Assembly: GCF_000718785.1 (NCBI RefSeq)
Contig: NZ_JOCA01000024.1
Location: 62,001-126,000 of the forward strand
Reading direction: 5' to 3'
DNA: 64,000 nucleotides
DNA from: Streptomyces sp. NRRL WC-3626
Lineage (GTDB): Bacteria > Actinomycetota > Actinomycetes > Streptomycetales > Streptomycetaceae
In this document: one piece after another, positions 1 to 8,146 of the stretch
Layout: each line of letters starts with the position of its first letter
Position numbering within the stretch: the stretch's first letter is position 1
Program-made: the position numbers and the translations under genes
Notes under the pieces: model-generated
What the model was told of the DNA's origin: nothing
Database searches by the model: none
Seen by the model: the letters and a program-made list of their open reading frames with translations, nothing else

Positions 1-661
1 CGGCCTGATCAACGGCCTGCTGGTGACCCGCCTCGGACTGCCGTCCCTCGCCGTCACCATCGGCACGCTCGCCGCCTACCGGGGCATCGCGCAGATCGTG
101 CTCGGCTCCGACGCGGTGACCGACTTCCCCGCCCAGTACCTGGACTTCGCCGCCGGACGCATCGGCGACACGTTCGTCCCGTACGCCCTCCTGCCGTTCC
201 TGGTGCTGCTCGCCATCGCCGTCGTCGCCCTGCACGCCACCCCGTTCGGCCGGTCGCTGTTCGCGATCGGCGCGAGCGAGGAGGCGGCGCGGTTCGCCGG
301 CATCCGCGTCAAGCGGCAGAAGCTGACGTTGTTCGTGCTGACCGGGCTCATGGCTTCCCTCACGGGGGTCTTCTGGGCCCTGCACTACGCCAGTGCGCGC
401 TATGACAACGCCACCGGACTCGAACTCTCCGTCGTGGCCGCGGTGTTGCTCGGCGGGATCGACTTCGACGGTGGCAAGGGGACGCTCGGTGGTGCGATCG
501 CGGGTGTGTTCCTGCTCGGTGCCCTGCAGAACGTGATGAGTCTCCAGGACGTGTCCGCGCAGTCCCAGATCGTCGTCACCGGTGTGTTGTTGGTGCTTTC
601 CGTGCTCGGGCCGCGGGTGGCACGGCAGGTTGCCCTGGCCAGGGCACGAAGGCTGACATAG
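1..661 (+). CDS. ABC sugar transporter permease (rhamnose-type), 5'-truncated
   Basis: The reading frame is open from the first bases of the window, so the N-terminus lies upstream; the first in-frame GTG (base 23) falls inside a conserved NGLLVTRLGLPS stretch and is not the real start. The visible part (about 219 residues) is very hydrophobic with about six membrane segments and matches the RbsC/RhaP/RhaQ family of inner-membrane permeases (BPD_transp_2). GGIDFDGGKGTLGGAIAGV near the C-terminus is the family's typical penultimate loop and helix. The next genes encode a periplasmic-binding-type lipoprotein and L-rhamnose mutarotase, so the substrate is probably L-rhamnose. The substrate is inferred from neighbours; the family call is secure. 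Confidence 0.9.
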   Translation, partial: GLINGLLVTRLGLPSLAVTIGTLAAYRGIAQIVLGSDAVTDFPAQYLDFAAGRIGDTFVPYALLPFLVLLAIAVVALHATPFGRSLFAIGASEEAARFAGIRVKRQKLTLFVLTGLMASLTGVFWALHYASARYDNATGLELSVVAAVLLGGIDFDGGKGTLGGAIAGVFLLGALQNVMSLQDVSAQSQIVVTGVLLVLSVLGPRVARQVALARARRLT

Positions 662-736
662 ACGGATGTCCGTCGACTGCGGGCCGTCCGGGGCCGGTCG
701 CGCCCACGCGGCAAAGCCGCACATCGATACGGTCCC

Positions 737-753
737 GCGCCCCTCTGGGGCGC
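737..753. promoter_or_regulatory. Hairpin between permease and binding-protein genes
   Basis: A perfect 7-bp inverted repeat (GCGCCCC / GGGGCGC, loop TCT) lies in the 124-base gap between the permease stop and the binding-protein start. Hairpins in this position in sugar ABC operons can stabilise or terminate mRNA so that the binding protein is made in excess. No T-tract follows, so RNA processing or attenuation is more likely than simple termination. The function is inferred. Confidence 0.4.
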
Positions 754-785
754 TCCTCACTCCACATCACCAAAAGGAACCCATC

Positions 786-1871
786 ATGCGCAAGGCAACC
801 CTCCGTCGTACCTGTGTGGCTCTCGCTGCCGTCACCTCGCTCGCTCTGGGCGCCACCGCCTGTGGCGGTACCACCAAGGAGGACGTGAAGAACGAGGGCG
901 GCGGGGCAGCCGCCTCGGCCGGGAAGGCCGACCCGAACGCGGCCACCAAGAAGGGCCTGACCGTCGGCTTCCTGCCCAAGCAGGTCAACAACCCCTACTT
1001 CACGAGCGCCGACAAGGGCGGCGAGAAGGCCGTCAAGGAACTGGGCTCCACCTACAAGGAGGTCGGCCCCTCCAGCGCCACCGACACCGCCGGCCAGGTC
1101 TCCTACGTCAACACCCTGACCCAGCAGCAGGTCGACGCCATGGCCGTCTCCGCGCAGGACCCGGGCGCCCTGTGCACCGCGCTCAAGCAGGCCATGAAGA
1201 ACGGCATCAAGGTCGTCACCTACGACTCCGACACCACCGCCGACTGCCGCAACGCCTTCGTCTCCCAGGCCAGCGGCGAGGACCTGGGCCGCACCGAGGT
1301 GCAGCTGCTCGCCGAACAGATCGGCTACAAGGGCGAGATCGCGATCCTGTCCGCCGCGCAGACCGCGACCAACCAGAACGCCTGGATCGAGTTCATGAAG
1401 GACGAACTCAAGGACCCCAAGTACAAGGACATCAAGCTGGTCAAGGTCGCCTACGGCAACGACGACGCCCAGCAGTCCTTCCAGCAGACCCAGGGGCTCC
1501 TCCAGGAATACCCGAACCTGAAGGGGATCATCTCCCCGACCACCGTCGGCATCAAGGCGGCCGCCCAGTACCTGTCCGGCTCCAAGTACAAGGGCAAGGT
1601 CAAGCTGACCGGCCTCGGCACCCCCAACGACATGCGCAAGTACGTCAAGAACGGCACCGTCGAGGCGTTCGAGCTCTGGGACCCGGCGAAGCTCGGCGAA
1701 CTGGCCGCCCGTACCGCCATCGCCCTGTCCTCCGGCCAGATCACCGGCAAGGAGGGCGAGACCTTCAAGGCCGGCGACATGGGCGAGTACACCATCGGCA
1801 AGGACGGCGTGATCAACCTCGGCAAGCCCACCGTCTTCAACGCCGAGAACATCGACCAGTTCGACTTCTAG
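786..1871 (+). CDS. rhaS: Rhamnose ABC transporter substrate-binding lipoprotein (RhaS-type)
   Basis: This 361-residue protein has a lipoprotein signal: Arg-rich N-terminus, hydrophobic stretch and a lipobox ending LGATAC with the lipidated Cys at about residue 26. The mature part is a type I periplasmic-binding fold (Peripla_BP_4), beginning with a GFLPKQVNNPYF strand and continuing through SAQDPGALCTALKQA and TYDSD. It would capture an aldose outside the membrane and deliver it to the permease encoded upstream. AAAAGGA at 772-777 supports the ATG at 786. The family is that of rhizobial RhaS. The rhamnose assignment rests on the mutarotase gene 31 bases downstream rather than on recognised binding residues. 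Confidence 0.88.
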   Translation: MRKATLRRTCVALAAVTSLALGATACGGTTKEDVKNEGGGAAASAGKADPNAATKKGLTVGFLPKQVNNPYFTSADKGGEKAVKELGSTYKEVGPSSATDTAGQVSYVNTLTQQQVDAMAVSAQDPGALCTALKQAMKNGIKVVTYDSDTTADCRNAFVSQASGEDLGRTEVQLLAEQIGYKGEIAILSAAQTATNQNAWIEFMKDELKDPKYKDIKLVKVAYGNDDAQQSFQQTQGLLQEYPNLKGIISPTTVGIKAAAQYLSGSKYKGKVKLTGLGTPNDMRKYVKNGTVEAFELWDPAKLGELAARTAIALSSGQITGKEGETFKAGDMGEYTIGKDGVINLGKPTVFNAENIDQFDF

Positions 1872-1902
1872 GCCCCATCTCCCCCTGAAGGAGCGGTACT
1901 TC

Positions 1903-2223
1903 ATGCAACGCGTCTGTTTCCTGCTCAAGGTCCGACAGGACCGGATCGCCGAGTACCGCGAACGTCATGCCGCCGTGTGGCCCGAGATGCGCGAGGCGCT
2001 CTCGGCCACCGGCTGGCACAACTACTCCCTCTTCCTGCGCGACGACGGCCTGCTCGTCGGCTATCTGGAGACCGAGGACTTCGAGGCCGCCAAGTCCGGT
2101 ATGGAGGCCACCGAGGTCAACGCCCGCTGGCAGGCGGAGATGTCCCCCTTCTTCGAGTCCCTCGACGGCTCCCGGCCGGACGAGGCGATGAAACCGCTGA
2201 CCGAGGTCTTCCACCTCGCCTGA
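1903..2223 (+). CDS. rhaM: L-rhamnose mutarotase
   Basis: The 106-residue product is full length for the RhaM/RhaU family (a ferredoxin-like fold of about 104 residues). It interconverts alpha- and beta-L-rhamnopyranose so that imported sugar can enter the isomerase/kinase pathway. Tyr18, His22 and Tyr41 fall at the same numbers as the active-site residues described for the E. coli enzyme, within DRIAEYRERHAAVWPEM and WHNYSLF. GGAG lies just before the ATG. Its position directly after the binding-protein gene identifies the whole operon as rhamnose uptake. Confidence 0.93.
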   Translation: MQRVCFLLKVRQDRIAEYRERHAAVWPEMREALSATGWHNYSLFLRDDGLLVGYLETEDFEAAKSGMEATEVNARWQAEMSPFFESLDGSRPDEAMKPLTEVFHLA

Positions 2224-2237
2224 CGACGGAGCCCGCG

Positions 2238-3662
2238 ATGAGACGACGCACTCTTCTGGCCGGAGCACTCCTCGGCACCGCGGCGGCCCCCGCCCTCGCC
2301 GCCGGCACCGCCCGGGCCGCCGCCCCCGGCCCGTCGGTCACCCGCACCGGCACCACCACGCTCGACAGCCGGGCGATCTACTTCGTGTCGTACGACGGCC
2401 TGGTCAACAACAACGCGTTCCAGAAGAACGGCCTCCTCACCCACAAGGGCCACCAGTACGCTGCCTGGTACACCGCCGACCGGGGCGCGGTCGTCGCCCG
2501 CCGCGCCCTCGGCGCGAGCACCTGGCAGACCGTGCGGGTCGGCCACAGCCTGCGGTACGACGACTCCCACAACGTCATCTCCATGGGCGTGTCGGGGACC
2601 GACGGCCGGCTGCACCTCACCATGGACTCCCACAGCGACGGCTTCACCTACATCAAGTCCGTCGCCGGACTCCTGGACGACCCCACCGGCCTCAGCTGGA
2701 CCGCGAGCCGGTTCGGCGCCCCGCAGTCCACCCTCGACGGGCTCGCCCTCACCTCACAGTTCACCTACCCCCAGTTCGTCGCCACCCCCGAGGGCAGGCT
2801 CCAGCTCAGCTACCGGGCCGGCGTCTCCGGCAACGGGCGCAACGCCCTCGCCGAGTACGACGGCAGCCGCTGGACCGCGCTGGGGGAGTGGAGCGCCTCC
2901 ACCGGCACCTACAGCAGCGAGCACGGCTCCTCCACCGCCCGCAACATGTACCTGCACGGCATCGACTACGACCGCGGCGGCCGGCTGCACTCCTTCTTCA
3001 CCTGGCGCGAGCAGAACGGCGCCGTGATGTGCAGCGGCGGCGGCATCACCAACCACGACACCGGCTACGTGTACTCCGACGACCGCGGCCGCACCTGGTG
3101 CAACGCCGCCGGCACCGTCGTCGGCGCCACCGGCACCTCGGACCGGGTCTCCGTCACCGACGCCGGACTGGTCGTCGACCCGCTGAACCCGGACCACTCC
3201 CTGATGAACCAGGAGAGCCAGTCCACCGACTCCGCCGGCCGCCCGCACGCGATCATCTCCTACGTCCCCGGCCGCTTCGGCCAGTGCACCACCGACTACG
3301 TCGCCGACCGCACCGCGAACGGCCGCGCCTTCCACGTCCGCAGGACCGCCGCCGGCGGCTGGCGGAAGACCGAGATCCCCGTCCCGCTGAACTCGAGCCA
3401 GCGCACCAAACTGGTCCTGGACCGCCACGACAACGCCTACGCCGTGTTCCCCTACGGCCGTATCGCCGCCGCCTCCGCGGCCTCCGGGCACACCGACTGG
3501 AGACCGCTGTACGACGGCGCCGGCCTGAACGCCTTCGGCGAGGTCGTCATCGACGAGACCCGCGTCGCCCAGGACGGGGTGCTGTCCGTCATGTACCAGG
3601 AGAAGTCCACCGGTACGACACCCTCACCCCTGCACGTCGCCGACTTCCGTCTGCCCGCCTGA
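2238..3662 (+). CDS. Tat-exported BNR-type beta-propeller protein, probable rhamnose-releasing lyase/hydrolase
   Basis: The 474-residue protein starts MRRRTLLAGALLGTAAAPALA, a twin-arginine-like signal with an AxA cleavage region, so it is probably secreted. The rest has repeated aromatic/Gly/Asp strands typical of the BNR_4 seven-bladed propeller superfamily. That superfamily includes PL24/PL25, PL27 (L-rhamnose-alpha-1,4-D-glucuronate lyases) and GH145 (rhamnosidases acting on gum arabic). The gene follows the mutarotase gene by 14 bases with GGAG at 2228-2231, so it belongs to the rhamnose operon. An enzyme releasing terminal rhamnose from plant arabinogalactan is the best guess. The propeller family is fairly clear; the PL27-versus-GH145 choice cannot be made by eye. 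Confidence 0.7.
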   Translation: MRRRTLLAGALLGTAAAPALAAGTARAAAPGPSVTRTGTTTLDSRAIYFVSYDGLVNNNAFQKNGLLTHKGHQYAAWYTADRGAVVARRALGASTWQTVRVGHSLRYDDSHNVISMGVSGTDGRLHLTMDSHSDGFTYIKSVAGLLDDPTGLSWTASRFGAPQSTLDGLALTSQFTYPQFVATPEGRLQLSYRAGVSGNGRNALAEYDGSRWTALGEWSASTGTYSSEHGSSTARNMYLHGIDYDRGGRLHSFFTWREQNGAVMCSGGGITNHDTGYVYSDDRGRTWCNAAGTVVGATGTSDRVSVTDAGLVVDPLNPDHSLMNQESQSTDSAGRPHAIISYVPGRFGQCTTDYVADRTANGRAFHVRRTAAGGWRKTEIPVPLNSSQRTKLVLDRHDNAYAVFPYGRIAAASAASGHTDWRPLYDGAGLNAFGEVVIDETRVAQDGVLSVMYQEKSTGTTPSPLHVADFRLPA

Positions 3663-3743
3663 CCGTGTCCGCCCGGGGGCGGCCCGTGCCGGTAGTGTGA
3701 AGGCCCGCCGCGCCGCCCCCCTCTCCCTGGAGGTCCCTGCCCG

Positions 3744-4769
3744 ATGGCCCAGTCGGTGGGTATCAAGGACGTCGCCCGCGTCGCCGGAGTATCCGTCGGC
3801 ACGGTCTCCAACGTGATCAACCGCCCGGACACGGTCGCCGCCGAGACCCGGGCACGGGTGCTGTCCGCCATAGACCGGCTCGGCTACGTCCGCAGCGAGT
3901 CCGCCCGCCAGCTGCGCGCCGGCCGCAGCCGCATCATGGGCCTGCTCGTCCTCGACATGGGCAACCCCTTCTTCGTCGACGTCGCCCGCGGCGCCGAACG
4001 CGCCGCCCGGGAGGCCGGGCTCGGCGTCATGGTCTGCAACAGCGCCCAGAACCCGGGCGAGGAGGCCGAGTACCTCTCCCTCTTCGCCGAACAGCGGGTC
4101 CGGGGCGTCCTGCTCACCCCGGCCGACGCCACCGGCCGCAACATCGAGGCGTTCCGCCGGCACGGCATCCCCTTCGTCCTGGTCGACCGGGTCGCCGAGG
4201 GCACCACCGAGTGCTCGGTCTCCGTGGACGACGTCGCGGGCGGCGCGCTGGCCGTGCGGCACCTCGTCGACGCCGGACACCGTTCCATCGCGTACGTCAG
4301 CGGCCCGCCCGGACTGAACCAGGTCCGCGACCGCCGCACCGGCGCCCTGAACGCCCTCGCCGAGGCCGGACTCGGCCCCGACAGCCTGCGCGAACTGCCC
4401 ACCGAACGCCTCGACGTCGCCGCCGGACGCGACGCGGGCGCCCGCCTCCTCGGCCTCGCCGACCGGCCCACCGCCGTGTTCTGCGCCAACGACCTGCTCG
4501 CCCTCGGCGTGCTCCAGGCGCTGTACGCGGCCGGCGTCGGCGTCCCCGACGACCTCGCGATCGTCGGCTACGACGACATCGAGTTCGCGGCCGCCGCCGC
4601 CGTACCGCTCACCTCCGTACGGCAGCCGGCGGTCACCATGGGCGCCCTGGCGGCGGAGCTGCTGCTGGAGGAGACCGAGAGCGAGGGCACGGGCACACCG
4701 CACGAGCACCGCAGGGTCGTACTGCGCCCGGAACTGGTGGTCCGGCGCTCCAGCCTCTCGGCCCGCTGA
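3744..4769 (+). CDS. LacI-family transcriptional regulator
   Basis: The 341-residue protein has the standard LacI layout. An N-terminal helix-turn-helix and hinge (IKDVARVAGVSVGTVSNVIN, about residues 6-25, with LRAGRSR near residue 58) is followed by a periplasmic-binding-like sugar-sensing domain (LDMGNPFFVDVARGAERAA, VDDVAGGALAVRHL, FCANDLLALGVLQAL, VGYDDIEFA). GGAGG at 3729-3733 supports the ATG. It sits 81 bases after the rhamnose operon on the same strand and is the natural candidate for its rhamnose-responsive repressor. The operator would lie upstream of the window. Confidence 0.9.
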   Translation: MAQSVGIKDVARVAGVSVGTVSNVINRPDTVAAETRARVLSAIDRLGYVRSESARQLRAGRSRIMGLLVLDMGNPFFVDVARGAERAAREAGLGVMVCNSAQNPGEEAEYLSLFAEQRVRGVLLTPADATGRNIEAFRRHGIPFVLVDRVAEGTTECSVSVDDVAGGALAVRHLVDAGHRSIAYVSGPPGLNQVRDRRTGALNALAEAGLGPDSLRELPTERLDVAAGRDAGARLLGLADRPTAVFCANDLLALGVLQALYAAGVGVPDDLAIVGYDDIEFAAAAAVPLTSVRQPAVTMGALAAELLLEETESEGTGTPHEHRRVVLRPELVVRRSSLSAR

Positions 4770-4870
4770 CGGGCGGTCAGCAAGAATTCCATGATCCCGG
4801 GCTCGTTGGCCGGACGAACATGTGCTGAACTGGGTCACGGTCCGACAATCCGTTCGTCCCGGGAGCCCCG

Positions 4871-6172
4871 TTGACCGTCAGCTACCGCCAGCCCGGCGTG
4901 GTCCTCACCGACCGCCGGTTCACCGTGCCCCTCGATCACGACAACCCCTCCGGGGAGACGATCGAGCTGTACGCGCGTGAGGCCGTCGCGAGTGACAAGT
5001 CCGGCCAGGACCTGCCCTGGCTGCTCTACCTCCAGGGCGGACCCGGCTTCGGGGCGAACCGTTTCATCGGGAAGCAGGCCTGGCTCGGCCGGGCCCTGGA
5101 GGACTACCGCGTCCTGCTCCTGGACCAGCGCGGCACCGGTCACTCCACGCCCGTCAACCGGCAGACCCTCCCGCTGCGCGGCGGCCCCGCCGCACAGGCC
5201 GGCCACCTCACCCGCTTCCGCGCCGACTCCATCGTGCGGGACTGCGAGGCCATCCGCCCCGAGGTGACCGGCGGCGCCCCCTGGACCGTCCTCGGCCAGA
5301 GCTTCGGCGGCTTCTGCACCGTCGCCTATCTCTCCACCGCCCCCGAGGGCCTGGACACGGCCCTGATCACCGGCGGTCTGCCCTCCCTCGACGCCCACGC
5401 CGACGACGTCTACCGGGCCGCCTACCCGCGTATCGAACGCAAGGTCGCCGCGCACTACGCCCGCTACCCCCAGGACGTCGAACGCGCCCGCCGTATCGCC
5501 GACCACCTCCTCGCCCACGACGTCGTCCTCCCGAACGGGTACCGGTTCACCGTCGAGGCGTTCCAGTCCCTCGGCATCATGCTCGGCGGCGGCGAGGGCA
5601 GCCACCGGCTGCACCACCTCCTCGAGGACGCCTTCGTCCGCACCCCGGCCGGCCCCGAACTCTCCGACGCCTTCCAGGAACAGGCGCAGGGCCTGCTCTC
5701 GTACGCAGGACACCCGCTGTACGCGCTCGTCCACGAGGCGATCTACGGCCAGGACGCCCGCCCCACCGCCTGGTCGGCCGAGCGGGTACGCGCGGAGTTC
5801 CCCCGGTTCGACGCCGCCAAGACGCTCGCCGGCGACGAGCCGCTGCTGTTCACCGGCGAAACCATTCACCCCTGGATGTTCGACAACGACCCCGCGCTGC
5901 GCCCGCTGCGCGAGACGGCCGAACTGCTCGCCGCCCGCACCGACTGGACGCCCCTGTACGACCCCGCGCGCCTCGCCGTCAACGAGGTCCCGGTCGCGGC
6001 GGCCGTCTACCACGACGACATGTACGTCGACACCGCCCACGCGCTGACCACCGCCCGCACCGTCCGGGGCCTGCGCACCTGGGTCACCGACGAGTTCGAG
6101 CACGACGGCCTCCGGGCCGGCGGCCCCCGGGTGCTGGACCGGCTGCTCGCCCTGGTGCGCGACGAGGTCTGA
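4871..6172 (+). CDS. Alpha/beta-hydrolase, proline-iminopeptidase-like (S33)
   Basis: The gene begins with TTG at 4871, chosen because GGGAG (4861-4865) sits five bases upstream. The 433-residue product carries QGGPGFG near residue 57 (the S33 family's oxyanion-hole region), DQRGTGHS, and the nucleophile elbow GQSFGG with Ser144. A late His lies in FEHDGLRAGG. The family removes N-terminal proline or similar residues from peptides, usually in the cytoplasm, and no signal peptide is visible. It has no clear operon partner; the next gene starts 42 bases on. Confidence 0.85.
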   Translation: MTVSYRQPGVVLTDRRFTVPLDHDNPSGETIELYAREAVASDKSGQDLPWLLYLQGGPGFGANRFIGKQAWLGRALEDYRVLLLDQRGTGHSTPVNRQTLPLRGGPAAQAGHLTRFRADSIVRDCEAIRPEVTGGAPWTVLGQSFGGFCTVAYLSTAPEGLDTALITGGLPSLDAHADDVYRAAYPRIERKVAAHYARYPQDVERARRIADHLLAHDVVLPNGYRFTVEAFQSLGIMLGGGEGSHRLHHLLEDAFVRTPAGPELSDAFQEQAQGLLSYAGHPLYALVHEAIYGQDARPTAWSAERVRAEFPRFDAAKTLAGDEPLLFTGETIHPWMFDNDPALRPLRETAELLAARTDWTPLYDPARLAVNEVPVAAAVYHDDMYVDTAHALTTARTVRGLRTWVTDEFEHDGLRAGGPRVLDRLLALVRDEV

Positions 6173-6202
6173 GCCGGGCGGGGCGTTGTCGGTGGGGCGG
6201 GT

Positions 6203-6208
6203 TAGTCT
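6203..6208 (+). promoter_or_regulatory. Candidate -10 hexamer for a leaderless PIG-L transcript
   Basis: TAGTCT (TAnnnT) ends six bases before the ATG at 6215, and no ribosome-binding sequence precedes that ATG. This is the spacing expected when transcription begins at the start codon, a common arrangement in Streptomyces. No -35 at 17-18 bases is convincing. Confidence 0.35.
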
Positions 6209-6214
6209 GCGGAC

Positions 6215-6958
6215 ATGACCGAGCCGACGATCAGTCAACTCGAGCCCATGCCCGACGACTGGCAGCGCGCACTGGCCGTGGTCGCCCACCCGGACGACCT
6301 CGAGTACGGCTGCTCGGCGGCCGTCGCGTCCTGGACGGACGCCGGCCGCGAGGTCAGCTACGTCCTGGCGACCCGGGGCGAGGCGGGCATCGACACGCTG
6401 GAGCCGGCGAAGTGCGCGCCGCTCCGGGAGCGTGAACAGCGGGCCAGTGCCGCCGTGGTCGGCGTGTCGGAGGTCGACTTCCTCGACCACGCGGACGGGG
6501 TCGTCGAGTACGGGCCCGCGCTGCGCCGCGACATCGCCGCCGCGATCCGCAGGCACCGGCCCGAGCTGGTGATCACGCTCAACCACCGGGACACCTGGGG
6601 CGGCACCTACTGGAACACCCCGGACCATGTGGCCGTCGGGCGGGCCGTGCTCGACGCGGCCGGGGACGCCGGCAACCGGTGGATCTTCCCCGAGCTGATC
6701 GAGCGCGGCCTCGAGCCCTGGAGCGGCGTCCGCTGGGTGGCGGTCGCCGGTTCCACCCACGCCACGCACGCGGTGGACGCGACAGACGGTCTCGAGCGGG
6801 CGGTCGCCTCGCTGCTCGAACACCGCACCTACATCGAGGCGCTGACCGACGAGGACCCGGAGGCGTACGCGCGCGGGCTGCTGACCGGGTTCGCCCAGGA
6901 GACGGGGAAGCGGTTCGGGGACCGTCCCGCGGTCGCCTTCGAACTGTTCCCCCGGTGA
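6215..6958 (+). CDS. PIG-L family zinc-dependent deacetylase
   Basis: The 247-residue product contains the metal-binding AHPDDLEYG motif at about residues 24-32 and the downstream [10 protein letters not shown] motif that supplies another zinc ligand. It therefore belongs to the LmbE/PIG-L N-deacetylases, which remove acetyl groups from GlcNAc-type sugars or, in actinobacteria, mycothiol precursors and conjugates. It is shorter than typical MshB or Mca proteins (about 290 residues), so the substrate is open. Its stop overlaps the start of the following sigma-factor gene, suggesting translational coupling. Confidence 0.85.
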   Translation: MTEPTISQLEPMPDDWQRALAVVAHPDDLEYGCSAAVASWTDAGREVSYVLATRGEAGIDTLEPAKCAPLREREQRASAAVVGVSEVDFLDHADGVVEYGPALRRDIAAAIRRHRPELVITLNHRDTWGGTYWNTPDHVAVGRAVLDAAGDAGNRWIFPELIERGLEPWSGVRWVAVAGSTHATHAVDATDGLERAVASLLEHRTYIEALTDEDPEAYARGLLTGFAQETGKRFGDRPAVAFELFPR

Positions 6959-7845
6959 TCCCCGTGGAAGGGGAGCTGCTGGCGGAGCGGTTCGAGGAAC
7001 ACCGCGGGCACCTCAAGGCGGTCGCCTACCGCATGCTCGGCTCCGTGACCGAGGCGGAGGACGCCGTCCAGGAGGCCTGGCTGCGGCTGGGCCGCTCCGA
7101 CACGGACGTCATCGACAACCTCGGCGGCTGGCTGACCACCGTGACCGGCCGGATCTGCCTGGACCTGCTGCGTGCGCGCGCCGCGCGCCGTGAGCAGCCG
7201 ATGGACGAGACCTTCGTTCCGGACCCGGTGATCAGGCCCCTGTCGCAGGTGGACCCGGAGCAGGAGGCGCTGCGGGCCGACTCGGTGGGTGTGGCGATGC
7301 TGGTGGTCCTGGAGACGCTGCAGCCGGACGAGCGGCTGGCGTTCGTGCTGCACGACATGTTCGCCGTGCCGTTCGACGACATCGCCCCGGTCGTGGAGCG
7401 CAGCCCGGCCGCGACCCGTCAGCTCGCCGGCCGGGCCCGCCGCCGCGTCCGCGACGCGACCCCGCCCTCCGATCCCGACCTCGGCCGCCAGAGGCGGGTC
7501 CTCGAGGCGTTCATGGCCGCCGCGCGCGCCGGAGACTTCGAGGCCCTGGTCGCGGTCCTCCACCCGGACGTGGTCCTCCGCGCGGACGCGGGCCCCCTGA
7601 TCCAGGGCGTGGCCGGCTCCAAGCTCCTCCGCGGCGCGAAGCCGGTGGCCGAGTCGGCGATGCTGTTCGCCCGCTTCACGGCGGCAGGCCAACTGGCCCT
7701 GCTGAACGACTCGATGGGCCTCCTGACCGTGGTCGACGGCCGCCTCGCCTCCACCCTGTCGATCACCATCGCCGACAACCAGATCACCGCCATGTACATC
7801 CTCGCCAACCCCACCCGCCTGACCCACCTGACGCCCCACCCCTAA
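6955..7845 (+). CDS. sigJ: ECF RNA polymerase sigma factor, SigJ/ECF41-like with C-terminal SnoaL-like domain
   Basis: The frame opens at a GTG that overlaps the PIG-L stop (GTGA), giving 296 residues; a second GTG at 6964 is an alternative. Region 2 is clear ([29 protein letters not shown]) and region 4 follows ([34 protein letters not shown]). From about residue 180 there is an NTF2/SnoaL-like domain ending in the ILANPTRL segment, which corresponds to the NPDKL-type tail of ECF41 sigma factors; there the extension acts as a built-in regulator. ECF41 factors usually lie beside an oxidoreductase gene. Here the partner is a PIG-L deacetylase, which is unusual. Confidence 0.85.
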   Translation: MIPVEGELLAERFEEHRGHLKAVAYRMLGSVTEAEDAVQEAWLRLGRSDTDVIDNLGGWLTTVTGRICLDLLRARAARREQPMDETFVPDPVIRPLSQVDPEQEALRADSVGVAMLVVLETLQPDERLAFVLHDMFAVPFDDIAPVVERSPAATRQLAGRARRRVRDATPPSDPDLGRQRRVLEAFMAAARAGDFEALVAVLHPDVVLRADAGPLIQGVAGSKLLRGAKPVAESAMLFARFTAAGQLALLNDSMGLLTVVDGRLASTLSITIADNQITAMYILANPTRLTHLTPHP

Positions 7846-7900
7846 CCCCACAGCCTCCGCACCCAGCCGCCCACCCGTGCCGCCTCCGCCCTCCGCGCCC

Positions 7901-7978
7901 AACTGCACCCCTCCGCCCCGGCCTCCGCACTCCGCGGGCAACTGCACGCCTCCGCCCCGGCCTCCGCACTCCGCGGGC
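7901..7978. repeat. Two tandem copies of a 39-bp unit
   Basis: Bases 7901-7939 and 7940-7978 are identical except for one base. A degraded partial unit precedes them and the dispersed 48-bp element follows directly. The block fills much of the 301-base gap between two converging genes (sigma factor and P450), which otherwise holds no gene. Confidence 0.8.
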
Positions 7979-8018
7979 AGTCGTGCCGCTGGGGCGGCAC
8001 GGGTGGGCGCGACGGCAC
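7971..8018. repeat. Dispersed 48-bp intergenic repeat with hairpin, copy 1
   Basis: This segment matches 24761-24808 at 46 of 48 positions and in the same orientation. It contains a perfect hairpin GTGCCGC/TGGG/GCGGCAC at 7983-8000. Both copies lie in gaps between converging genes and both directly follow short tandem repeats. A bidirectional transcription-end structure or a REP-like element is the simplest reading. Confidence 0.8.
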
Positions 8019-8146
8019 CCCGCCGGCGCCGGGTCGCGCATCCCACCCCCGGCCAGCCCCGACGGGCCGCACCCCGCCGGCGTCGGGCGGCGCGGATACC
8101 CCGGCCCACACCAACATGCCGGCACCCCGCAAGGCCCTACCCCCAC

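Noticed and set aside
4835..6823. A 662-codon open frame on the minus strand
   Set aside because: It is antisense to the alpha/beta hydrolase and PIG-L genes, which have catalytic motifs and start sites. Its translation is low-complexity Gly/Val/Asp typical of high-GC shadow frames.
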